Below are positions 1-3,837 of a stretch of DNA of 5,462 nucleotides, in pieces. The notes beneath the pieces are model-generated. The model searched no databases, was not told where the DNA came from, and saw only the letters and a list, made by a program, of their open reading frames with translations. Source of the stretch: Methanobacterium sp. GTDB taxonomy: Archaea > Methanobacteriota > Methanobacteria > Methanobacteriales > Methanobacteriaceae. The stretch covers positions 1-5,462 of the forward strand of contig JAHKLP010000005.1 of NCBI GenBank assembly GCA_020855015.1, read 5' to 3'. The stretch's first letter is position 1. Each line of letters starts with the position of its first letter. The translations under genes and the position numbers were made by a program.

Positions 1-128
1 ATAGAAGAACCATCATCACTAGTTTGCACATCTGTATCATCCGCTGCACCCGAAATCGGGACAAAAGCAACAATCATACACAACATACATAACACTGCGT
101 AAGTAGAATTTCGCTTCACACGCTTAAT
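1..128 (-). CDS. Exported protein of unknown function, N-terminal 42 residues only (runs off left edge)
   Basis: Only the first 42 codons are in the window, so the function cannot be told. The reading frame begins with an apparent ATT codon at 128-126. It encodes a basic n-region (K2, R3, K5, R6), a hydrophobic core with two cysteines (about residues 10-25, AVLCMLCMIVAFVP), and a likely signal-peptidase site after SGAA (residues 26-29). An acidic, Ser/Thr/Asp-rich start of the mature chain follows. There is no lipobox, so a secreted or wall-associated protein is more likely than a lipoprotein. ATT was chosen because GGAGG (140-136) lies exactly 7 nt upstream. A GTG at 119-117 is in frame but 16 nt from the SD and would remove part of the basic n-region. 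The promoter, leader and start context closely match those of the gene at 1990-2712, which suggests co-regulation. Confidence 0.8.
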   Translation of the reverse strand, partial: MKRVKRNSTYAVLCMLCMIVAFVPISGAADDTDVQTSDDGSS

Positions 129-140
129 TATACCGCCTCC
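126..140 (-). promoter_or_regulatory. Shine-Dalgarno GGAGG with ATT initiation codon
   Basis: On the minus strand GGAGG (140-136) is followed by 7 nt (CGGTATA) and then ATT (128-126), which opens the signal-peptide frame. The gene at 1990-2712 has GGAGG, 7 nt (CGATAAA), then ATT. In both cases no ATG, GTG or TTG sits at a normal distance from this strong SD. The ATT start is inferred from geometry and signal-peptide logic and has not been shown experimentally. Confidence 0.65.
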
Positions 141-149
141 GAGTTTAAT

Positions 150-172
150 AAAAAGTCTTTATAGGACTTTTT
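150..172 (-). promoter_or_regulatory. Leader hairpin just upstream of the SD
   Basis: In the minus-strand transcript AAAAAGTC pairs perfectly with GACTTTTT (8 bp) around a 7-nt loop, CTATAAA. The hairpin ends 9 nt before GGAGG. The stem is AU-rich and therefore of modest stability. A hairpin of different sequence occupies the same place in front of the gene at 1990-2712. Its left arm also starts from AAAAAGTCC, so this may be a conserved leader structure affecting translation. Confidence 0.5.
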
Positions 173-202
173 TACTTAATCTCATGATTTTAACCACATC
201 AC

Positions 203-217
203 TTATAAAGCTTTCGG
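203..217 (-). promoter_or_regulatory. Archaeal promoter (BRE + TATA) for the exported-protein gene
   Basis: The minus strand reads CCGAAAG followed by CTTTATAAG. CCGAAAG fits a purine-rich BRE and CTTTATAAG an archaeal TATA box. Transcription would start about 25 nt downstream, near position 182, leaving a leader of roughly 54 nt before the ATT. The same core, CCGAAAGCTTTATA, precedes the gene at 1990-2712 at almost the same distance from its start (83 against 86 nt, measured from the same point in the motif). Confidence 0.75.
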
Positions 218-232
218 AAAAATTTTCCAAAA

Positions 233-267
233 AAAGCCTTTATAGAGCTCTGTTTATGAAATAAAGC
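233..267 (-). promoter_or_regulatory. Upstream boxes conserved with the second exported-protein promoter
   Basis: Read on the plus strand, AAAGC occurs in the TATA/BRE core (207-211) and again at 233-237 and 263-267. The promoter of the gene at 1990-2712 has AAAGC at 2794-2798, 2820-2824 and 2850-2854. The intervals are 26 and 30 bp in both places. The outer box is AAATAAAGC in both (259-267 and 2846-2854). Identical spacing in otherwise diverged AT-rich DNA suggests activator sites or a shared ancestral upstream region. Confidence 0.5.
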
Positions 268-733
268 TTAATTTATGGTTATTGATCATGGCTTTAAGGA
301 ATTCTTAAGTTTCTTTGGTATTTTTAGTATAGGAGCTCATTTTATTGTTTATTTATAGAAAATAAGCTTATGCAATTCTTTTATACTATTGGCATCTTAT
401 CACTTAGAACATCTAAAACAACTTTAATCTTGCTTTAAATTTATAAATAGCTTTAAAACAAGTTTTTTATCTAAAATTAGTTATTATTAAACTATATATC
501 ATTTGAAGCATTTTAAGCCCTTTTTTTGAAAATGAAGTCCAATTCTTGACCATTAATAATTTTAACTAGTAATCGGCTCATTTTTATTAATATCTTAAAA
601 AAGATTCACTCACTATCTAATATTGTTGATCTAATACTGAAGATTTCTTGGAAAAAAATAGAATTGGGTATAATTCATAACTTAAAAATAAACATACTTC
701 TTTATAATAAATTTTTACATCATTTACTTTTTT
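268..733. other. AT-rich intergenic stretch, no convincing gene
   Basis: All six frames are broken by frequent stops, and I see no ORF with an SD. The stretch holds several AAGCTT/GAGCTC-type words. One partial echo (TATAGGAGCTC at 328-338, then AAAATAAGCTTA at 359-370) resembles the sequence at 241-270 just upstream of the left-edge promoter. A 22-codon minus-strand frame near 514-582 is the only coding-like fragment and has no SD. A run of seven A at 652-658 may act as a U-tract terminator for the gene at 734-1012. Confidence 0.6.
652..658 (-). terminator. Possible oligo-U terminator of the small acidic protein gene
   Basis: Seven consecutive A on the plus strand give U7 in the minus-strand transcript, about 75 nt after the stop codon of the gene ending at 734. 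Archaeal RNA polymerase can terminate at U-runs without a hairpin. No clear stem precedes this one, so the call is weak. Confidence 0.25.
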
Positions 734-1012
734 TCATGAAGTTTCAGAATCTTCGTCATTTTTTAATCGGTTTATATTATCAGAGACCTTTAATAGATAG
801 TCTGTTAGTTCATCTATTTTTATTGCCACCACTGATTCTGTTATTTCTTCCATTTCAGAGTCATTGGTAGCGTCATAAACTTTTATGGTGGTTTCTGTGA
901 AATTTTCCATATTAAACCTTTTAATCTGTTCAAGTGCTAGTTGAAGGTCTTCATATGCTTTTAATTCACCCAAGATATAGTTCCGCTCGTTCATTAGCTG
1001 TTCCAGATTCAC
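734..1012 (-). CDS. Small acidic, largely helical protein of unknown function (92 aa)
   Basis: I do not recognise a family. The chain starts with a long predicted amphipathic helix (residues 1-33, with Leu/Ile at 3, 6, 13, 14, 17, 23, 27 and 30), compatible with a coiled coil or helical dimer. A short region that could form two strands follows (about 41-49 and 60-66), then a second helix (about 67-85) and an acidic Asp/Glu/Ser tail. There is no signal peptide, membrane segment or Cys motif, so it is probably cytoplasmic. The start is GTG at 1012-1010, 8 nt after GAGGGG (1026-1021). An internal ATG at codon 7 has no SD. The Nudix gene lies 233 nt upstream on the same strand without an obvious terminator between, so the two may be cotranscribed. 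Composition and the lack of interruptions support a real gene, but homology was not tested. Confidence 0.65.
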   Translation of the reverse strand: MNLEQLMNERNYILGELKAYEDLQLALEQIKRFNMENFTETTIKVYDATNDSEMEEITESVVAIKIDELTDYLLKVSDNINRLKNDEDSETS

Positions 1013-1060
1013 GTGAATTACCCCTCAAGTAAGTAATTTCAATACTTCATCATAATCCAT

Positions 1061-1108
1061 ACAGAATCACAATATTCCAATTTGCATGAAATTAAGTATT
1101 GATTCTGT
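1061..1108. repeat. Long imperfect inverted repeat in the leader of the 92-aa gene
   Basis: ACAGAATCA (1061-1069) and TGATTCTGT (1100-1108) are perfect 9-bp inverted arms. Inside them ATA (1072-1074) pairs with TAT (1097-1099), and AATTT (1079-1083) pairs with AAATT (1089-1093) around the 5-nt loop GCATG. The element lies 49-96 nt upstream of the GTG start. It could be an operator, a structured leader, or a 3' hairpin of the Nudix transcript. No U-tract follows it on either strand. Confidence 0.55.
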
Positions 1109-1158
1109 TTAAGACATTATCATATTATGTACTGGTTTAAATGTTTTTTTGTTTTATT

Positions 1159-1182
1159 TTAAAGTGGGATTTAAAGTGGGAT
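1159..1182. repeat. Tandem 12-mer, two exact copies
   Basis: TTAAAGTGGGAT occurs at 1159-1170 and again immediately at 1171-1182. It lies between the Nudix gene and the 92-aa gene, upstream of the long inverted repeat. The GTGGGA core stands out against the AT-rich surroundings. It may be a pair of protein-binding sites spaced slightly over one helical turn, or a slippage product. Confidence 0.6.
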
Positions 1183-1245
1183 ATGCTGTGACTTAATTTT
1201 GATTATTATACCTGGATTAATGGCTTGGTATTGAATCGAGTTAAT

Positions 1246-1746
1246 TTATCTTTTTATAATTCTATCCATGGAGCTGTGGATGGACTTTAGCCATGGTTTA
1301 ACATTGTTTACAACAGTATTCTCATCATCATCTGGTGATGTAGAACTGTTCTGATTGTTTACAAAGTCTTGCAGCCAGTCTGCCAGATCATATTCTTGCA
1401 GGTTTTCAAAGAAAACCCAAGCATAACCTTCATGTTCGGAGCTTAGTTTAAGGTTTCCTTCCAGGATCTCACCAGACATTATAATGTGAACAGCTCTAAT
1501 TACATGTAGATTCTGTTCAGAAACTCCTACAACATGTTCTAATGATATCTTAAGTTTTGTTTCTTCATATACTTCTCTTAGTAGTGCATGGTCAAAAGAT
1601 TCTCCCTGATCAACCTTTCCACCTGGGAGTTCCCATTTACCAGGGTTAGTTCTCGAATTGGTGGATCTTTTTAAGATAAGAACCTTACCCTCATCATCTG
1701 TGAGCAAAACCCTGACTGAGAGGCCAAAAACATAATCTATCATCAT
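1246..1746 (-). CDS. Nudix (MutT-like) hydrolase
   Basis: The Nudix box spans residues 43-65: G43 x5 E49 x7 R57-E58-V59-x-E61-E62-x-K64-L65. It has the REVxEE metal-binding core (E58, E61, E62) that coordinates Mg2+ for hydrolysis of nucleoside diphosphates linked to another group X. The Gly before the final hydrophobic residue of the consensus is Lys here. The preceding strand VRVLLTDDEGKVLILKRS and the WELPGG segment are typical of MutT-like members. The substrate cannot be inferred. The core ends near residue 125. A 40-residue tail with an acidic, Ser-rich patch (about 134-143) and a basic C-terminal helix extends beyond the usual 130-140 aa. Two ATG codons open the frame. The second (1743-1741) is 6 nt from AGGAAG (1755-1750), against 3 nt for the first, so it may be the true start. 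No signal peptide is visible. Confidence 0.93.
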   Translation of the reverse strand: MMIDYVFGLSVRVLLTDDEGKVLILKRSTNSRTNPGKWELPGGKVDQGESFDHALLREVYEETKLKISLEHVVGVSEQNLHVIRAVHIIMSGEILEGNLKLSSEHEGYAWVFFENLQEYDLADWLQDFVNNQNSSTSPDDDENTVVNNVKPWLKSIHSSMDRIIKR

Positions 1747-1784
1747 AATCTTCCTATCATTTACTGGCTTATGAGTTTATTTAT

Positions 1785-1844
1785 TAATTTAGTTTATAAT
1801 ACATGGTTTTTTTAGTGATAATTTAGTTTATCATAATATGGTTT
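1785..1844. repeat. Imperfect direct repeat between Nudix promoter and start
   Basis: TAATTTAGTTTAT occurs at 1785-1797 and 1819-1831. Each copy is followed about 6-7 nt later by ATGGTTT (1803-1809 and 1838-1844), making two related 25-26-nt units 34 bp apart. On the minus strand the units read toward the Nudix gene, and the proximal copy contains a possible TATA-like TATTATAAA. They could be operator copies or duplicated promoter segments. Confidence 0.5.
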
Positions 1845-1845
1845 C

Positions 1846-1880
1846 TTATAAATCTCTTTCCTTTTTATAAATAGTTCTGT
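1846..1880 (-). promoter_or_regulatory. Candidate Nudix promoter (one or two TATA boxes)
   Basis: The minus strand reads ACAGAAC then TATTTATAAAAAG (1880-1861), a plausible BRE/TATA pair. A second box, ATTTATAAG, lies at 1854-1846. Starts about 25 nt downstream would give leaders of roughly 80-95 nt containing one or both direct-repeat units. A third, closer TATA-like site inside the proximal repeat (about 1803-1795) would give a leader of about 28 nt. The sequence alone does not decide between them. Confidence 0.4.
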
Positions 1881-1925
1881 TTCATTTGAGTGAATTATAG
1901 GGGATGATGAAAGTTAGTTTCTTTT

Positions 1926-1964
1926 AAAAAAAAAATTATCAGCAGTTGTGGCGTTCAACTGCTG
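1926..1964 (-). terminator. Hairpin plus U-tract terminator of the transglutaminase-like gene
   Basis: In the minus-strand transcript CAGCAGTTG pairs perfectly with CAACTGCTG (9 bp, plus-strand arms 1940-1948 and 1956-1964) around a 7-nt loop. AUAA and then ten U (A-run 1926-1935) follow. It starts 26 nt after the stop codon. This is the textbook shape of a bacterial intrinsic terminator. In archaea the U-tract alone is usually enough, so the stable stem may also protect the 3' end. Confidence 0.8.
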
Positions 1965-1989
1965 GGGTTAGATTCTTTAAACCCAGAGG

Positions 1990-2712
1990 TTAACTACTGG
2001 CAATTACTTTTGCAGAGGAACCATGTGATGTGGCGTAGTATCTATTTGAGTAGCCATTCCCTCTGTAGTCGTAGTTAACCCAGCTGTTACCATTCCAAAC
2101 CTCCACTGAACGGTGGTTGGATGAGTAACTATTTCCATACTGGACGATCCTTGCTTTTGTACCTGATGCAGTTAGCTGGTTGTATAATACATTACTGTTT
2201 TGCCAGCAATCTCCGGTTCCTTTTCCACTACTCCATCCGCTGCCTGATGAATAACCATATCCACCACTGGATGAATAACCATTGGAATAGTAATTTCCAT
2301 CTCCGTAGGCTGCTTCTGCATTACTGTAGCTATTGCCGGTTGTGGAGCTGCCACTGTATCCATTTGACTGAAGTTTTCCAGTGACCAGGTAGTTCATGTA
2401 TTCCCGGGTAACTGTTCCAACAATACCATCAGACTTTATTCCAACATATTTCTGGAAGTCTTCAACTGCCTGTTCAGTGTAGTTACCGAATTGACCATCG
2501 ATATTACCTGTGTAAAATCCCTGGTTTTTCAGCCATTTTTGTAGTTGGATGACATTATCTCCTTCCATACCAATTTTCAAGTTTTGGTCTGTGCTTGCAT
2601 TAGCAACGACCTTATTTCCAGTATTTTGACTTTCCGTAGCCGCCACAGTGGGTATGGCTATGAAAAGTGCACACAATGCAAATACCATTGCATGTGTGAA
2701 TTTTCGCCTAAT
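1990..2712 (-). CDS. Secreted protein: signal peptide, PG_binding_1 domain, Ser/Gly/Tyr linker, transglutaminase-like domain
   Basis: With the ATT start (2712-2710) the product has 240 residues. Residues 2-7 (RRKFTH) are basic, residues 9-22 are hydrophobic, and cleavage is likely after VAA (residue 24). Residues 45-107 form a PG_binding_1 domain: GMEGDNVIQLQKWLKNQGFY, then IDGQFGNYTEQAVEDFQK and SDGIVGTVTREYM. Residues 116-165 are a Ser/Gly/Tyr/Asn linker. Residues 166-240 resemble a compact transglutaminase-like core, with candidate triad C169 (GDCW), H200 (SNHRSVEVW) and D215 (VNYDYRG). By family logic the N-terminal domain binds the cell wall. The Cys/His/Asp domain may hydrolyse or form isopeptide bonds, as the pseudomurein endoisopeptidases PeiW/PeiP (family C71) do. 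That substrate is inference. An ATG start at 2688 would give 232 aa but has no SD and loses the basic n-region. The gene is monocistronic, with its own promoter and terminator. Confidence 0.9.
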   Translation of the reverse strand: MRRKFTHAMVFALCALFIAIPTVAATESQNTGNKVVANASTDQNLKIGMEGDNVIQLQKWLKNQGFYTGNIDGQFGNYTEQAVEDFQKYVGIKSDGIVGTVTREYMNYLVTGKLQSNGYSGSSTTGNSYSNAEAAYGDGNYYSNGYSSSGGYGYSSGSGWSSGKGTGDCWQNSNVLYNQLTASGTKARIVQYGNSYSSNHRSVEVWNGNSWVNYDYRGNGYSNRYYATSHGSSAKVIASS

Positions 2713-2724
2713 TTTATCGCCTCC
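2710..2724 (-). promoter_or_regulatory. Shine-Dalgarno GGAGG with ATT initiation codon
   Basis: GGAGGCGAT (2724-2716) is near-ideal for the archaeal anti-SD CCUCC. It is followed, 7 nt after GGAGG, by ATT (2712-2710). The first ATG in frame (2688-2686) is 31 nt from GGAGG and has no SD of its own. No GTG or TTG lies between them in frame. The left-edge gene repeats this geometry exactly. Confidence 0.7.
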
Positions 2725-2726
2725 GT

Positions 2727-2757
2727 GTCCTAAACCTTAAAATAAATGGTTTGGGAC
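2727..2757 (-). promoter_or_regulatory. Leader hairpin abutting the SD
   Basis: In the minus-strand transcript GTCC-C-AAACC pairs with GGTTT-A-GGAC: nine pairs interrupted by one C-A mismatch, with an 11-nt loop. The 3' arm ends 2 nt before GGAGG. The hairpin of the left-edge gene (150-172) has a different stem but shares the AAAAAGTCC start. Retained pairing with changed bases is what a functional leader structure would show. Confidence 0.55.
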
Positions 2758-2787
2758 TTTTTAACACAGTCACTTCATGTACCCATA

Positions 2788-2805
2788 TTATATAAAGCTT
2801 TCGGT
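2788..2805 (-). promoter_or_regulatory. Archaeal promoter (BRE + TATA) for the transglutaminase-like gene
   Basis: The minus strand reads ACCGAAAG then CTTTATATAAT. Predicted initiation near 2767 gives a leader of about 55 nt that contains the hairpin and SD. The core is nearly identical to the one at 203-217. Confidence 0.8.
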
Positions 2806-2819
2806 TTATTTTGGGTTTT

Positions 2820-2854
2820 AAAGCCATTTTTAAGCTTATTTTTTTAAATAAAGC
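2820..2854 (-). promoter_or_regulatory. Upstream boxes matching those at 233-267
   Basis: AAAGCC at 2820-2825 and AAATAAAGC at 2846-2854 (plus-strand reading) lie 22 and 48 bp beyond the CTTTCGG of the core promoter. These are the same offsets as at 233 and 259 for the left-edge gene. Between them AAGCTT (2832-2837) corresponds roughly to GAGCTC (244-249). Similarity fades beyond this point. Confidence 0.5.
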
Positions 2855-3370
2855 ACTAGAAGAAGTTTTCATATACCCTCTAAGTCGAAGAGGCGTTTGG
2901 ATGTCTTAATTTGAAAAATATCTGTTAAATATGAGTAAATTCTGAAAATAATAATGATTCGTGTTTAATCTACTGGACAGCTGACTTTCAATATTTTTCC
3001 TCCTGGAAACAGATGATGATGTATGGACTCCCAGGAACACATAATCGTTTAAAGAGTTATTCAACAAATTTTATCTTGTAAATGGATTTTTTGAATCTTT
3101 TCAGGAGTTTCTCTATTAATTTGTCACATTTATTGTTTTGGTCTAAATTTTAACATGGTTTATCAATTTGATAAATTGAGATTCACTGTTCCAATTCAGT
3201 AATATCACACCAACATATATTTGTCAGATTGGTACAACAAAAAAATTAGTTTAAATGTTGATTTATTTTAAAAACGTTTTTAGTCGTAATATTATTATTC
3301 AAATCGTTATTTGTTATATTAAACAAACAGCAAATAATTAATTTATATTAAGAAATTCAAATTATTGATT
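2855..3370. other. Gene-free intergenic stretch with a few palindromes
   Basis: I see no ORF with an SD and no tRNA- or rRNA-like structure. Visible elements are a small hairpin CCTCT/AGAGG (2877-2893), TCCTGG/CCAGGA arms (3001-3006 and 3031-3036), a 17-bp palindrome (3159-3175) and a 14-bp palindrome (3269-3282). In DNA this AT-rich such palindromes can arise by chance. Confidence 0.55.
3159..3175. repeat. 17-bp perfect palindrome
   Basis: TTTATCAA, one central T, then TTGATAAA: 8-bp arms with an odd centre. The shape is that of an operator half-site pair. It is far from both flanking promoters (about 350 bp from one and 200 bp from the other), so a role is uncertain. Confidence 0.4.
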
Positions 3371-3386
3371 AGAAAAAGTATAAATA
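3371..3386 (+). promoter_or_regulatory. Promoter of the zinc-ribbon gene pair
   Basis: AGAAAAAG (BRE-like, 3371-3378) is followed by TATAAATA (3379-3386). Initiation about 25 nt downstream falls near 3405-3410, leaving an unusually long leader of about 120 nt before the first ATG. Confidence 0.65.
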
Positions 3387-3387
3387 T

Positions 3388-3463
3388 TAGTTCGCATAAT
3401 ACCTTACGTTCGGTGGTAGTCGAACTATAGATAAAAGTGAAATGATATCAAAAATTTATCATT
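3388..3463 (+). promoter_or_regulatory. Dyad around the predicted transcription start and a leader hairpin
   Basis: TAGTTCG (3388-3394) and CGAACTA (3421-3427) are perfect 7-bp inverted arms centred near 3407, the predicted transcription start. Within the transcript GTTCG (3408-3412) can pair with the same CGAAC (3421-3425) around an 8-nt loop. Further on, AATGATA (3441-3447) pairs perfectly with TATCATT (3457-3463). The first dyad may be an operator. The leader as a whole could be regulatory RNA, but it matches no riboswitch class that I recognise. Confidence 0.4.
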
Positions 3464-3528
3464 ACAAAATATGTCTACCAACCATTATCTTTCCATAAAT
3501 TGTAGCAAATAATAATAGAGGTTTTTAA

Positions 3529-3753
3529 ATGAAAACTGAAGATTTAAACCAGGAATGTCCTATATGTGGTTGTAAAGATAAGAACGTGTCTCAAACCAAA
3601 AAAAATGCCCCACATGAGGCCCAATCTTATAACCCAGTCCCCCATTTTGATGTTGGAGTTGTTGGAGTAATACGCTGCACAGAATGCGGCCATATATTCG
3701 AATACTGCAAAGAACGTAAACTAAAACAAGAAGTAAAAAAAATCGAATTATAA
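3529..3753 (+). CDS. Small zinc-ribbon protein, copy 1 (74 aa)
   Basis: Two Cys pairs, CPIC (C10, C13) and CTEC (C50, C53, followed by GH), form a probable four-cysteine zinc ribbon. Extra cysteines sit at 15 and 60. The 36-residue spacing between the pairs is longer than in many ribbons and includes a His/Pro-rich segment. The C-terminus (residues 60-74) is a charged Lys/Glu helix. No signal peptide is present, so it is probably cytoplasmic. Nucleic-acid or protein binding is plausible for a ribbon, but the function is unknown. The ATG follows AGAGGT (3517-3522) by 6-7 nt. The gene at 3838-4056 is a tandem paralogue 84 nt downstream, probably on the same transcript. Confidence 0.88.
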   Translation: MKTEDLNQECPICGCKDKNVSQTKKNAPHEAQSYNPVPHFDVGVVGVIRCTECGHIFEYCKERKLKQEVKKIEL

Positions 3754-3795
3754 AATCCATTTACATCACATGAAACTTATTGAATCAAAGATAAG

Positions 3796-3812
3796 TTGAA
3801 TTTCCAATTCAA
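3796..3812 (+). promoter_or_regulatory. Short hairpin between the zinc-ribbon genes
   Basis: TTGAATT (3796-3802) pairs perfectly with AATTCAA (3806-3812) across a 3-nt TCC loop, 16 nt before the GGAG (3829-3832) of copy 2. There is no U-tract, so it is not an obvious terminator. It may separate or tune translation of the two cistrons. Confidence 0.35.
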
Positions 3813-3837
3813 GTATGAACCAAAAAAAGGAGTAATA

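Noticed and set aside
514..582. 22-codon minus-strand frame with plausible composition (begins MSRLLVKIING)
   Set aside because: It is too short, has no SD and has no recognisable relative. It could be a gene remnant but cannot be supported.
664..870. 68-codon plus-strand ORF opposite the 92-aa gene
   Set aside because: It has no SD, its composition is Leu/Phe/His-rich as expected of the antisense of an acidic helical gene, and it overlaps a better-supported frame.
2121..2384. Plus-strand and alternate minus-strand ORFs inside the transglutaminase-like gene
   Set aside because: They are shadows of the repetitive Ser/Gly/Tyr/Asn coding sequence. They have no SD and no recognisable domain, while the main frame has clear domains.
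2545..2733. 62-codon plus-strand ORF over the signal-peptide region and leader
   Set aside because: It is antisense to the signal peptide and leader, with no SD and no coding signal.
3269..3282. 14-bp perfect palindrome TAAAAACGTTTTTA
   Set aside because: It is easily produced by chance in homopolymer-rich DNA and is far from any start. I see no second copy.
3388..3427. Possible tRNA-like element (GTTCG, GGTGGTAGT)
   Set aside because: There is no acceptor stem, no anticodon arm and no correct arm spacing. It is better read as a dyad at the promoter.
3560..3760. 66-codon minus-strand ORF opposite zinc-ribbon copy 1
   Set aside because: It has no SD, and the plus-strand frame is conserved in a paralogue with Cys motifs intact.
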